Numbered from the stretch's first letter, positions 51,901-61,000 are shown. The stretch is DNA of 64,000 nucleotides from Alistipes sp. (GCA_020026415.1 JAHHQL010000003.1:99910-163909); one strand, 5' to 3'. Translations and numbers: made by a program. Notes: generated from the sequence alone by a model not told the origin.

Positions 51901-52451
51901 ATACGGAGGTTTACTCGAACACCGGCGGTCAGTCGTCGAAAGCCACTCCCGTGGGTGCCGTTGCCAAGTTCGCTTCGGCCGGCAAGCGCATCCGCAAGAA
52001 AGACCTCGGTGCAATGGCCATGACCTACGGCTACGTTTACGTCGCTCAGGTTTCGATCGGTGCATCGCAGCAGCAGCTCTTCAAGGTATTGAAGGAGGCT
52101 GAGGCTTACAACGGACCTTCGCTCGTAATCGCTTACGCTCCCTGCATCAACCACGGCATCAAGGGCGGCATGACCCGCACGCAGACCGTAGGCAAGGAGG
52201 CTGTCGCCTGCGGTTACTGGCACTTGTGGCACTTCAACCCCGAATTGGAGGAGCAGGGCAAGAATCCGTTCGTACTCGACTCGAAAGAACCCGACTGGTC
52301 GAAGTTCCAAGAATTTCTCTCGAAAGAGGTACGTTACACCTCTCTGAAGAAGATGTTCCCCGCCGAGGCCAACGAACTCTTCCTCGCTGCCGAGGAGAAT
52401 GCAAAATGGCGTTACAACAACTACCGCCGTTTGTCCACGATGGAATACTAA
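48918..52451 (+). CDS. nifJ: Pyruvate:ferredoxin (flavodoxin) oxidoreductase
   Basis: 1177 residues from the ATG at 48918 (MAEKKFITCDGNYAAAHVAY), the one-chain form. Domain order: pyrimidine-binding TPP half (YPITPSSTMAELVDEWAAQG), transketolase-C-like domain, gamma domain, two 4Fe-4S ferredoxin motifs (CIQCNQCAYVCPHA and CTGCNNCVDVCPAK), a further cluster cysteine region at FSGACAGCGETPY, and the TPP-pyrophosphate domain (GDGWGYDIGYGGVDHV, then NTGGQSSK). It splits pyruvate with CoA to acetyl-CoA, CO2 and reduced ferredoxin, feeding AckA/Ptb/Buk. Codon use suggests high expression. It is a single gene with a strong terminator. Confidence 0.97.
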   Translation: MAEKKFITCDGNYAAAHVAYMFSEVAAIYPITPSSTMAELVDEWAAQGRKNIFGETVKVVEMQSEAGAAGAVHGSLQSGALTSTFTASQGLLLMIPNMYKIAGELLPGVFHVSARALAAQSLSIFGDHQDVMATRQTGFAMLATSSVQEVMDLAGVAHIVALKARVPFMHFFDGFRTSHEIQKIELIDEARLTALLDRDALKAFRQRALNPEHPVTRGTAQNPDIYFQTREASNKFYEAVPDMVAETMKQISEITGREYKPFTYYGAEDAENIIIAMGSVTETIKETVDYLRKQGEKVGVITVHLYRPFSTKYLLNVLPASVKRVCVLDRTKEPGANGDPLYLDVVEAIHKSSIEHKPLIIGGRYGLSSKDTTPAQMLAVFANMRQNEPKNQFTVGINDDVTFRSLPVGEEISLAKPGTFEALFFGLGADGTVGANKNSIKIIGGSTNKYCQAYFAYDSKKSGGYTSSHLRFGDLPITSPYLVTTPDFVACHVPSYVDKYDVLKGLKKGGSFLLNSVHDAETTCATLPDHMKVYLAKNNISFYIINATKIAAELGLGSRTNTIMQSAFFKIANVIPFDKAVEEMKKAILKSYGKKGEDIVNMNYAAVDAGGKSVEKIEVPAEWANIEVKAADHAVDSSRPAFLRDICDPINALKGDQLPVSAFNGREDGTWDNGTAAYEKRGVAVMVPEWQIDNCIQCNQCAYVCPHAAIRPFLATDEEAAASGTDWKQGMGETKAYKFRIQVSVLDCTGCNNCVDVCPAKEKALVMKPLESQLKQADNWDFIHNKIGYKNAVDKTKSVKNLQFAQPLFEFSGACAGCGETPYIKAISQLFGDHMMVANATGCTSIYSGSAPSTPYCTNAEGHGPAWANSLFEDNAEFGLGMHVGVEKMRDRIQHIMEAAIAECTACSDELKGVMKEWIENRQSAAKTREISERLIPMMEACGCEKCKKILELKDWLVKKSQWIFGGDGWGYDIGYGGVDHVLASGQDVNILVIDTEVYSNTGGQSSKATPVGAVAKFASAGKRIRKKDLGAMAMTYGYVYVAQVSIGASQQQLFKVLKEAEAYNGPSLVIAYAPCINHGIKGGMTRTQTVGKEAVACGYWHLWHFNPELEEQGKNPFVLDSKEPDWSKFQEFLSKEVRYTSLKKMFPAEANELFLAAEENAKWRYNNYRRLSTMEY

Positions 52452-52472
52452 TCGTATTGCACAATACACGCG

Positions 52473-52507
52473 AAAGAGGTGTCCGACTGATCGGACACCT
52501 CTTTTTT
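52473..52507 (+). terminator. Terminator after nifJ
   Basis: AAGAGGTGTCCGA-ctga-TCGGACACCTCTTTTTT. Confidence 0.93.
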
Positions 52508-52534
52508 ATTCCGGCGGATGAAGATCCCGAAAGT

Positions 52535-52564
52535 TTTGATTCTTTAAAATTTTTATTATCTTTG
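52535..52564 (+). promoter_or_regulatory. Promoter for the NhaC-type antiporter gene
   Basis: TTTG (52535-52538), 18 bases, TATCTTTG (52557-52564); start codon 47 bases further on. Confidence 0.7.
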
Positions 52565-52611
52565 CTTTTTCGCCCTTTTCCGGGCGGCATACACAAAACA
52601 CCTATTTTCGC

Positions 52612-53928
52612 ATGGATCAAAACAATCCGACAAAACCGCTCAATCCTCACCGTCCGTCGGGATGGATTGCACTCAGCCCGCTGTTCGTATTTTTGGGGCT
52701 GTATCTGGTGACTTCGATCATCGTCAATGATTTTTACAAAGTGCCCGTCACCGTGGCCTTTGTTTTTGCATCGGCCTATGCCGTCTGCCCCACTTCCGGT
52801 CTCAGGTTCGAGGAACGCATCCGTCAATTTTCCAAAGGGGCGGCAAATCCCAACATCCAACTCATGTTGTGGATCTTCATCCTCGCGGGAGCATTTGCCA
52901 ACAGCGCAAAAGCGATGGGTGCAATCGACTCGACGGTAAACCTCACGCTCCACATTCTGCCCGACCAGTTGCTTTTGGCGGGATTTTTCATCGCCGCCTG
53001 CTTTATTTCGCTGAGCATCGGCACGAGTGTCGGCACGATCGTGGCACTGACACCCGTAGCGGTCGGTCTTGCCGAGGAGACGGGCATCGACCTCCCGTTT
53101 ATGCTGGGCGTTGTAGCGGGCGGTTCGTTTTTCGGCGACAACCTCTCGTTCATCTCCGACACGACCATCGCCGCAACCCGCACCCAAGGATGCAGCATGC
53201 GCGACAAATTCCGCGTCAATTCGCTGATCGTCATTCCTGCCGCCGTGCTGGTTTTGGGACTTTACATATACCTCGGACGCGACCTTGTACCGGTAACTCA
53301 TCCCGAAGCGATCAACTGGATAAAGGTATTGCCCTATCTTGTGGTGATCGCCACGGCACTTATGGGCATCAACGTATTGATCGTCCTGATGCTCGGCATA
53401 CTGAGCACCGCCGTGATCGGATTGACAACCGGGAGTTTCACCTTCATCGAGTGGTTCGGAGCAATGGGTGCGGGCATCAACGGCATGGGCGAACTCGTCA
53501 TCGTCACGATGTTGGCGGGCGGCATACTCGAACTGATCCGCTTCAACGGCGGCATCGACCTTGTGATCCGTCTTCTGACCCGGCGCATTCACGGCAAGCG
53601 CGGTGCCGAGTTGTCGATCGCGGCCTTGGTGTCGGTCGCCAACCTCTGCACCGCCAACAACACCATCGCCATTCTCACCACGGGGTCGATCGCAAACGAT
53701 ATTTCCCGGAAATTTTCGCTCGACAAACGACGGGTGGCAAGCATTTTGGACACTTCGTCCTGTTTCATGCAGGGCATCATCCCCTACGGTGCGCAAATGC
53801 TGATGGCGGCGGGGCTGGCACACATCTCGCCCATCGAAATCATCGGCAATCTCTACTACCCGTTCACCATGGGGGCAATCACCCTTGCAGCCATTCTCAC
53901 ACGCTATCCGAAACGGTATTCACGATAA
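52612..53928 (+). CDS. nhaC: Na+/H+ antiporter, NhaC family
   Basis: 438 residues, about eleven to twelve membrane helices. Typical runs are SLSIGTSVGTIVALTPVAVG, VVAGGSFFGDNLSFISDTTI and SVANLCTANNTIAI. The GDNLSFISDTT segment is the NhaC signature in the ion path. It exchanges sodium for protons, or a related organic solute pair as in MleN, for ion and pH balance. It is single, with its own promoter; a weak hairpin follows at 53932-53957. Confidence 0.88.
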   Translation: MDQNNPTKPLNPHRPSGWIALSPLFVFLGLYLVTSIIVNDFYKVPVTVAFVFASAYAVCPTSGLRFEERIRQFSKGAANPNIQLMLWIFILAGAFANSAKAMGAIDSTVNLTLHILPDQLLLAGFFIAACFISLSIGTSVGTIVALTPVAVGLAEETGIDLPFMLGVVAGGSFFGDNLSFISDTTIAATRTQGCSMRDKFRVNSLIVIPAAVLVLGLYIYLGRDLVPVTHPEAINWIKVLPYLVVIATALMGINVLIVLMLGILSTAVIGLTTGSFTFIEWFGAMGAGINGMGELVIVTMLAGGILELIRFNGGIDLVIRLLTRRIHGKRGAELSIAALVSVANLCTANNTIAILTTGSIANDISRKFSLDKRRVASILDTSSCFMQGIIPYGAQMLMAAGLAHISPIEIIGNLYYPFTMGAITLAAILTRYPKRYSR

Positions 53929-54039
53929 GACAAAAACGGCAAAAGCCTCCGTTTTGACAATATTTTCCGACTTTTTTAAAAGAGTTCGTGATGAAAAAAC
54001 AGGTGTTCGTGATCAATACTTCCTCCTCGGATGAATTTA

Positions 54040-54071
54040 TTTGATTGTTGCATCGTCAAACCTTAAATTTG
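54040..54071 (+). promoter_or_regulatory. Consensus promoter for the lipoprotein gene
   Basis: TTTG (54040-54043), 20 bases, TAAATTTG (54064-54071); ATG at 54110. Confidence 0.78.
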
Positions 54072-54109
54072 CCGACGGAAAAAAATTTAACTGTTAATTA
54101 TAACTTAGT

Positions 54110-54982
54110 ATGAAAAACTTTTTCTTTAAAGCAGCCCTCTTCCTTGTTATGCCTCTGATGGCTGCATCGTTTGTTTCGTGTAGCGATGACGATGACAACG
54201 TAGCACCCCAGCCCCAATTCAAATCGGAGTTGATCGGTACTTACAACCCCACCTTCATCAACTACCAACTCCCGATGGCCGAGGCCGCCATGGATTACTA
54301 CTTCATCGTAGAGCCCACGTGGAAAGAGGGTGTTGATCCCGCCACGCTGATGGTCGGCGGTTTCCTGCCCATGCCTCAGGTTCTGGGTATCATGCAGGGT
54401 GTGGTATCGAACCTCATCAAGGGCGGTTTCGTAGAACTCGACCTGAAGGACAACGGTTCGTTCTCGGCCAAGTACAAGGATCTGGTTCTGCCCGAAAACG
54501 CCGACATGTCGGCTATTATGGGTGCTCTTCTGGAGCCCCAGTTCGGTGATGTTGTCAAGGAGTTCCCCTCAACGGAGACCGAGGCCGTTCTTCCCGCAAC
54601 CGCTCTGGGTTACTACACCGAGGACAACGCCGACAAGTTCTTCTTCACCATCAGCAAGGATTTCCTGAAGATGGTCGGTGAGAAGATGGAGCAGCCGACC
54701 GACCTCGTTGCCATGATCGAGACTGCCATCTCGTCGTTCAAACTGGACATCCAATCGACCGAGAAGTACTTCGCCATCCCCATGAAATACACGTTCGAGG
54801 CCAACGGCTTGCTGACCCTCTACGTTGATCTTGAGATGATGAAGCCCTATCTGCCGCTGATCAAGACGGCTGTTGCAAACGTCCCCCCGGTAATGGGTAT
54901 GATCAACCTGTCGGAGACGATGGATCTGATCTTCAACAACGTGAGCGAGTTCAAACTGAAACTCCTTTTGCAGAAGAAATAG
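54110..54982 (+). CDS. Putative surface-exposed lipoprotein of unknown function
   Basis: 290 residues. Signal peptide II with lipobox ASFVSC; the Cys is followed by SDDDD, an acidic stretch like the lipoprotein export signal that sends Bacteroidetes lipoproteins to the cell surface. The rest has no family I can name with confidence; it looks mixed alpha/beta with hydrophobic Met/Leu-rich patches (LMVGGFLPMPQVLGIMQGVV). It has a perfect promoter and a terminator, and codon use like highly expressed neighbours, so it is probably abundant. Function unknown. Confidence 0.75.
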   Translation: MKNFFFKAALFLVMPLMAASFVSCSDDDDNVAPQPQFKSELIGTYNPTFINYQLPMAEAAMDYYFIVEPTWKEGVDPATLMVGGFLPMPQVLGIMQGVVSNLIKGGFVELDLKDNGSFSAKYKDLVLPENADMSAIMGALLEPQFGDVVKEFPSTETEAVLPATALGYYTEDNADKFFFTISKDFLKMVGEKMEQPTDLVAMIETAISSFKLDIQSTEKYFAIPMKYTFEANGLLTLYVDLEMMKPYLPLIKTAVANVPPVMGMINLSETMDLIFNNVSEFKLKLLLQKK

Positions 54983-55012
54983 TGAACGCACACTATTCAT
55001 AAATTTAAGGAA

Positions 55013-55049
55013 TGAGGCCATACGGAAAATTTCGTATGGCTTCATTTTT
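55013..55049 (+). terminator. Terminator after the lipoprotein gene, fused to the next promoter
   Basis: ATGAGGCCATACG (about 55013-55025) pairs with CGTATGGCTTCAT (55033-55045), thirteen pairs with one G-T, then TTTT. Its T-run forms the -33 TTTG of the META-gene promoter. Confidence 0.8.
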
Positions 55050-55077
55050 GCGTATGCCGATTTAAATATTAATTTTG
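55047..55077 (+). promoter_or_regulatory. Consensus promoter for the META-domain gene
   Basis: TTTG (55047-55050), 19 bases, TAATTTTG (55070-55077); ATG at 55103. Confidence 0.8.
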
Positions 55078-55102
55078 CATTGTCATTTTAACAACGAAAA
55101 TT

Positions 55103-55621
55103 ATGAAAAAGATTTTTATCTTCGCCATGATGCTTTTAGCCATGGCATCGTGTACTCCTCAGGAAAATCTGCCTTTGGAAGGTTATGTATGGAAACTTAC
55201 CAAGATGGAAGGTATTCCTGCCGAGGCCGTTCAGGCAAACCCCGACTTCTTCACGCTTCAGTTTGATGCAAATGAAACGATTGCTTCGGGTCGTTCGAAC
55301 TGCAACAATTTCTTCGGCGAATATACGCTCAACGACAAGGGTTTGATCTTCGACGAACTGGCCTCAACCCGTAAGATGTGTCCCGACATGGAACAGGAAG
55401 CCGCTTACATGGCCATGTTCTCGATGGTGGACAACTACCGGATCAACGGCGACGAACTGACTCTGACCGGTAAGGGCAAAACGCTGGCTACCTTCAAAAT
55501 GCAGTCGAAAATGGCTCCTGCCGAGGAGGAGGTCGTAGAGGCCGCTGCTCAGGAGAACACCGACGGCGAAGTCGAAGCCGAAATTGTTGTCGATGAAGTT
55601 CCCGCTGCCGAAGAGAAATAA
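55103..55621 (+). CDS. META-domain (HslJ-like) lipoprotein
   Basis: 172 residues. Lipoprotein signal (MKKIFIFAMMLLAMASC, Cys17). The META domain covers about residues 25-130: LEGYVWKLTKMEG, the conserved SGRSNCNNFFGEYTLNDKGL, and TRKMCPDMEQEAAYMAMFSM with its Cys. E. coli HslJ is linked to heat and novobiocin resistance; the biochemical role is unclear. The last 40 residues are an acidic, Glu-rich tail not needed for the fold. It is a single gene with its own promoter and terminator. Confidence 0.85.
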   Translation: MKKIFIFAMMLLAMASCTPQENLPLEGYVWKLTKMEGIPAEAVQANPDFFTLQFDANETIASGRSNCNNFFGEYTLNDKGLIFDELASTRKMCPDMEQEAAYMAMFSMVDNYRINGDELTLTGKGKTLATFKMQSKMAPAEEEVVEAAAQENTDGEVEAEIVVDEVPAAEEK

Positions 55622-55645
55622 GTCTCAACACAGTAAGATTCCTTT

Positions 55646-55680
55646 AAATACCCCTGCCCTTCGGGACAAGGGGTATTTTT
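55646..55680 (+). terminator. Terminator after the META-domain gene
   Basis: AAATACCCCT..tgcccttcgggac..AAGGGGTATTTTT, about nine pairs, 24 bases past the stop. Confidence 0.85.
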
Positions 55681-55729
55681 ATTTATTATGCTGAATAAGA
55701 ATGTATTAATGCTTTCCCAGAGTTCGGAG

Positions 55730-55800
55730 TTATTAACAATCTGGAAAAGTTATCAACATTCTATGCAAAAATTATTAACACTTCATCAACACTATGAACA
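55730..55800 (+). other. Cluster of DnaA-box-like nonamers (candidate oriC or DnaA-binding locus)
   Basis: Five same-direction nonamers: TTATTAACA (55730-55738), TTATCAACA (55750-55758), TTATTAACA (55772-55780), TCATCAACA (55783-55791), CTATGAACA (55792-55800). TTATCAACA is one base from the DnaA consensus TTATCCACA, TTATTAACA two; the last two are weaker. An A/T-rich stretch lies just upstream (55676-55712). The site sits between two convergent genes, where no promoter is needed, so simple transcriptional control of neighbours is an unlikely reason for it. dnaA is not in the window. Confidence 0.5.
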
Positions 55801-56166
55801 TTCTCTGACACAGAAAACCCGACTCTGCCCCTGCAAAGGATTCAAAATCGGGTTTTATATTTTGAGACGATTCAGAGTCTCTCGGAAAAGAGCGTTCAGG
55901 GAGAAAAGACTTGCATCGCAACAAGTTCAAAAGGGAGAGGCTTCGGAAAAATATCGCCCGAAATCTGCCTTTCGGAAAAAGAATTTCAAAGAAAGAAATT
56001 CAGAGAAAAGGATTCGGGAACGGGATTTTCGGGAAAACCTCTGCTCAAAACCAGCCCCGCAAGCGACTTCTTACAATATATTGACCGGAAATGCTCCGCC
56101 CGCCCCCGTCTTCAACCATCTTGCCGACATCTCGTTACGAAGGCTTGCCCCACACCACGATCCGTC
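55801..56166. other. Gene-free spacer with a long-loop hairpin and repeated TTCGG(G)AA motif
   Basis: Nine-base arms AAAACCCGA (55814-55822) and TCGGGTTTT (55848-55856) with a 25-base loop. After it the plus strand is purine-rich and repeats TCGGAA or TCGGGAA five times (55881, 55943, 55972, 56014, 56030, approximate starts). A frame crossing the region encodes only a basic, low-complexity product and is rejected. Confidence 0.5.
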
Positions 56167-56862
56167 CTATAATTTCTTTTCGAAGTGTTGGTAATCCTTG
56201 AGCGAATGCCACGCACCGCCCCACTCGAACCCGTGTTTGACAAATTCGCGGTAGCAGGCATCCTCCCGCGTGATTTTCATCGGGAAGGTTTTCGTACGGT
56301 CGGCATAAGGGCGTCCCTTTTCGGGATCGACCGACAGCGTGCCGTTCTTGCGACGAATCACGCAGGGATTATACAACGGATTGACATCCACCGCCATGCC
56401 GTAACTGTGATTCGACAATTTACCCGTATTGCGGATCTCGCGGTAATTGAATGCCGAGGTGTTGTTCGCCTCCATCGAGGATTTGTCCTGCGCGTCATAT
56501 TCGTCGATCAAGACCATCCGTTCGATGGGATACTTCTCGTCGTACAGCGCACGGAAAATCTCCACCAGATCGCGGGCAATCAGTCGGTTGCAGATCAATT
56601 CGCCGTAGTGCACCTCACCCGAAGGCGTATGGTGCAACACGCGTACGTAGCGCAACTCCTCGCGGCGAATCCTACCTCCCCGCTTGAAACTCCGCCCGTC
56701 GATTCGGGCGAAAATCTCATCGGAGATCTCCTCCGCCGTAAAGTAGCGATCAATGCCCGTTTCTACGATCTCCTTCAGATCCGCACACGTTCCAGCACGT
56801 CCCTGTGCCGCGGCAAAGCCACACACCAGCAGCGCAAACGCCACACACAAACACCTGCGCAT
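56167..56862 (-). CDS. Exported M15-family D-Ala-D-Ala peptidase-like protein
   Basis: 231 residues from the ATG at 56862 (MRRCLCVAFALLVCGFAAAQ, signal peptide); the earlier ATG at 56895 overlaps tsaD and would put charged residues before the signal. Zinc ligands: His and Asp in SNHSYGMAVDVNPLYNP and the last His in DYQHFEKKL, with the W-rich GFEWGGAWHSLKD before it. This is the VanY/endolysin type of M15 metallopeptidase, which trims peptidoglycan stem peptides. It follows tsaD by four bases. Confidence 0.88.
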   Translation of the reverse strand: MRRCLCVAFALLVCGFAAAQGRAGTCADLKEIVETGIDRYFTAEEISDEIFARIDGRSFKRGGRIRREELRYVRVLHHTPSGEVHYGELICNRLIARDLVEIFRALYDEKYPIERMVLIDEYDAQDKSSMEANNTSAFNYREIRNTGKLSNHSYGMAVDVNPLYNPCVIRRKNGTLSVDPEKGRPYADRTKTFPMKITREDACYREFVKHGFEWGGAWHSLKDYQHFEKKL

Positions 56863-56866
56863 CGCG

Positions 56867-57895
56867 CTAATGTTGCATCTCCTCCAGACGGGCAACGGGC
56901 GACACGTCGAGCGACGAGAACTCTCCGTTGCGATAGCGGAAGTAACCCGCCATGGCGATCATGGCGGCGTTATCGGTCGTGAACTTAAATTCGGGCAGGA
57001 ACACACGCCAGCCGTATTTCTTACCGGCCTCCACGAGTCCGTTTCTCAAGCCCGAATTGGCCGATACGCCACCGCCCGTGGCGATGTCGCGGATGCCGAG
57101 ATCCTTCGCCGCACGGCGCAGGTTCTTGATCAGGATCTCGACGATCGTATGCTGCAACGAAGCACACAGATCGGCCTTGTTCTTCTCGACAAAATCGGGA
57201 TCCTCCTTCACGGCATCACGCAACGTATAAAGGAACGAGGTCTTCAGACCCGAAAACGAATAGTCGTATCCGTCCACATGGGGATGGGCGAAATTAAACG
57301 CCTTGGGATTACCCTCCTGCGCCAATTTGTCGATCACGGGGCCGCCCGGATAAGGCAATCCCATCACCTTGGCACACTTATCGAAGGCTTCACCTGCGGC
57401 ATCGTCGATGGTCGTGCCGACGATCTCAAATTCGAGGGGCGACGACACCTTGACGATCTGCGTATGTCCGCCGCTGACCAGAAGGCACAGGAACGGAAAA
57501 TCGGGATGCGGCAACTTGCGATCCGGAAGGTCGATAAAGTGCGAAAGGATATGTCCCTGAAGGTGATTCACCTCGACCATCGGGATGTTGCCCGCAATCG
57601 AAAGTCCCTTGGTGAACGACACCCCCACCAGAAGCGAGCCGACAAGACCGGGACCGCGCGTGAAGGCGATGGCGTCGATGTCGTCGAGCGTCTTACCCGC
57701 CTCTTTGAGTGCGGTATCCACCACGGGGATGATGTTCTGCTGGTGGGCACGCGATGCCAATTCGGGAATGACACCGCCATATTTGATGTGCACGGCCTGC
57801 GATGCAATGCAGTTCGAAAGCAGGATGTTGTTGTGCAGGACGGCAGCCGAAGTATCGTCACACGACGACTCGATGCCTAAAATCGTAATGTCCAT
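56867..57895 (-). CDS. tsaD: tRNA N6-adenosine threonylcarbamoyltransferase
   Basis: 342 residues from the ATG at 57895 (MDITILGIESSCDDTSAAVL). GIESSCDDTSAA, the metal-binding His pair in NHLQGHILSHF, GGHTQIVKV, DDAAGEAFDKCAKVMGLPYP, and ATGGGVSANSGLR. With TsaB and TsaE it adds the threonylcarbamoyl group to A37 of ANN-decoding tRNAs. It is first in a unit with the M15 gene and is divergent from tamB with only 116 bases between the start codons. Confidence 0.96.
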   Translation of the reverse strand: MDITILGIESSCDDTSAAVLHNNILLSNCIASQAVHIKYGGVIPELASRAHQQNIIPVVDTALKEAGKTLDDIDAIAFTRGPGLVGSLLVGVSFTKGLSIAGNIPMVEVNHLQGHILSHFIDLPDRKLPHPDFPFLCLLVSGGHTQIVKVSSPLEFEIVGTTIDDAAGEAFDKCAKVMGLPYPGGPVIDKLAQEGNPKAFNFAHPHVDGYDYSFSGLKTSFLYTLRDAVKEDPDFVEKNKADLCASLQHTIVEILIKNLRRAAKDLGIRDIATGGGVSANSGLRNGLVEAGKKYGWRVFLPEFKFTTDNAAMIAMAGYFRYRNGEFSSLDVSPVARLEEMQH

Positions 57896-57983
57896 ATTTT
57901 GAATATTGGTTATGCACCCCGGGGCTCGTCCCCGAAGCGACAAATTTCATGGTCAAAAATAGTGAAAATCCCCTAAAAAAATC

Positions 57984-58005
57984 TAACTTTGCAAGTTATA
58001 AGGAG
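57984..58005 (+). promoter_or_regulatory. -7 element and unusual strong Shine-Dalgarno site for tamB
   Basis: TAACTTTG (57984-57991), then AAGGAG (58000-58005) six bases before the ATG at 58012. Such a canonical ribosome-binding site is rare in this window, and it decides the start codon against the open frame upstream. Confidence 0.6.
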
Positions 58006-58011
58006 ACACTC

Positions 58012-61000
58012 ATGCGCAAAGGTATAAAAATATTACGAATCGCGTGCACGGTAACACTATTGTTATTCGTGGTGTTGCCCATATTGTTGTTTTTGCTGCT
58101 CCACATCTCGCCGATTCAGAACGCCGTGGTCGATCAGGCGGTGAAGATCGCAGCCGAACATCTCGGCACACGGGTATCAATCGGCCGCATTGATGTGGGC
58201 ATCTTCTGCAAGATGCGCCTCAGGGGATTCTATGTCGAAGATTTCCAACAGGACACGCTCCTTTATGTCGATTATCTGGACGGTTATCTGAACCCTTTCG
58301 GACGCGGACTTTCGTTCTCGCGTGCCGAGATGCGCGGTGTGCGTCTTTACCTGAAGGAGACGCCCGAAGGCGTGATGAACATCAAGCAGGTCATCGACAA
58401 ACTCTCCGATCCGAACAAAAAGAAAAAAAATCCGTTCCGCCTGACCATAACCCGCGCCACGATCCGCGACATGCGTCTGAAGATCGAACGACTGAAACAC
58501 CGCAACCCCGAGTACGGCGTGGATTACGGCGATATGGACATCAGCCGCATGCACGGCTTTGTCAAAAAATTCCAGATGGCAGGCCCCGAAATCTCAACCG
58601 ACATCGAGACCTTCAGTGCCCACGAGCGCAGCGGATTTGACCTCGAACACCTGTCGGGTAAATTTTTCCTCGCGGGCGGACTGATCGACTTCCGCGATGC
58701 CGTGATGGCCACTGCCGACAGTTATATCGCGCTCCCGATGCTCCACATCGAGGGCGGTTCGTGGCAGAAATACAGCGACTTCATACACAACGTCGAGTTG
58801 GAGGCCGAAATCAAAAATTCGCTTGTCTCATCCTCCGATGTGGGCTATTTTGCGCCGCGTCTTCGCGATTGGGGCATCCGGATCGGCGATCTGAAGGGGC
58901 ATTTCAAAGGTACGGTCAATCGGTTCGACGTCACACTGGATGACATCTGCCTGAACGACTCGACCCGTCTCACCGCCAAGGGTACGATCACGGGACTTCC
59001 CGACATCCGCGACACACGTTTCAAACTCGACATCAACCGCCTTTCGACCACCATCCCCGCGGCAAGTCTGCTTGCCGAAAGCATCACACGAAAGCCCCTG
59101 CCGAAAAATCTCGTCCGTATGCTCGAAAATGCGGGTACGGTCGATATGCACGGACGGTTCAACGGCTCGTTCACCGAGTTCAAGACCCGGATGGAACTTT
59201 CGTCGGCAATCGGCGGATTGCAGGGCGATCTGACGATGAATCCCAAAGAGGGGGGACTGCACCAGATCAACGGTCAGGTGACGGCACTCGATGTGTCGCT
59301 GGGCGACTTGCTGCACAAGAAAAATCTGTTGGGAACGACCTCGTTCGAGGCACACATCGACGGACAGGTGGGTAAAGATGCTCTTCTGGCCGACATCGAC
59401 GCCAAGGTCTCGCACCTCCAATTCAAACAATACCGCTACGACTCGCTCCAATTCAACGGACGCGTGAAGAATCGCCAATTCAACGGCATCATCACGGCAC
59501 GCGACCGAAATTTCAACATGGATCTGATCGGCCTTTTGGATTACAACCGCGAAGTACCGCACTATGATTTTGTGATGCACCTGCACCACGCCGACCTGCG
59601 TGCCACAAACATCAACCGCCGCGATTCGCTGTCACAGATTTCGAGTTCGATCACGGCACGAGGCAGCGGCCGCTCGTTCGACGACATCAACGGACGCATC
59701 CTTTTGACGAACACCACCTATCGCTACAACCAAAAGACGCTCAAAGCCGACAGCGTGCTGATCCGCGGCCGCAACTCCGACCACAACAAATTTGTGGAAT
59801 TATACTCCGACTTTGCCGATGCCACGTTCCGCAGCAAGGTCAGTTACATGACGATTTTCGAGTACCTCAAGCGCAGCATCCGCAAATATGCACCCCTGCT
59901 GAACCGCCGCCCCGAAGACCTGCAACCCTACGCCCCCGCCGATTCGATTCCCAACGACGATTCGATGCTCGACATCTCGATCAAGGACATCGACCCCGTG
60001 GCCGATGCCATCGCACCGGGTCTGAAGATCGCCCCCGAATCCTCGCTCCGCCTGAGGTTCAACCCCGCGATCAACCGTCTGCAATTCAATGCCAAATCGA
60101 ACTATATCGAAAACGACAAATTCACGATTCTGCGCATGAACATGCGTGCCTCGAACCGTGGCGACTCGCTGTCGGTTTACAGCAGTTTCGAAGATCTTTT
60201 TGCAGGCAATGCCCTGCACCTTCCCAACCTGACGATCAACGGCGGAGCAAAGAACGGCAACCTGCAAGTCCAGTCGAGCATGAACAACAAGGAGCGTAAG
60301 ATTTCGGCTCGTTTCGGAGCGCGTGCCTCGATGATTCCTGCCTCGGATTCGATCCCCGCGGCAATCGACATCCACCTGTTGCCGACCCATTTTACGATGG
60401 ACAAGATGTCGTGGCAGATCTATGCCCACAACATCCGCATCGACACGGCGCGCACCCACATCTCGAACCTCTATGTCATGAACCGCGATCAGGATCTGTG
60501 GCTCGACGGCATCATCTCGCGCCACCAGACCGATTCGCTGGTGATGAAATTCCGCAACTTCGAACTTGCGCCCTTCTCCGAGATCATCAACCTGATGGGG
60601 TATCACATTTCGGGCGAGACGAACGGGCAGGCCGTTGTCAAGGGGCTTTTGGGCGGTGGCGGCGGTCTTTCGGCCGACATCCGCGTGGACAGCATGAAGG
60701 TCAATGAGATGGAAGTGCCGCCCCTGCGCCTCACCTCGCGCTGGGATTTCACGGAAAACCGCGCCAGCATGGTCGTGCAGAACCGCATCAGGCGCGATAC
60801 GCTCGTCCGCGGCACCTACCAGCCCGGTCTGATGCGTTACCATGCCCGCGCCACCATCGACTCGCTCAACATGGGCGTACTCGACCCGATTCTTTCGGGC
60901 GTGATCTCCTCGACCGAAGGCACCGCCAAAGTCGATCTCGAACTGATGGGACAACGTCGAGAGGCCGATCTTTCGGGCAAGATCACCGTGAGCGATCTGA

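Noticed and set aside
55688..56194. 168-codon plus-strand frame in the gap after the META-domain gene
   Set aside because: Basic low-complexity product, no family, no promoter, runs across the DnaA-like boxes and into the end of the convergent M15 gene.
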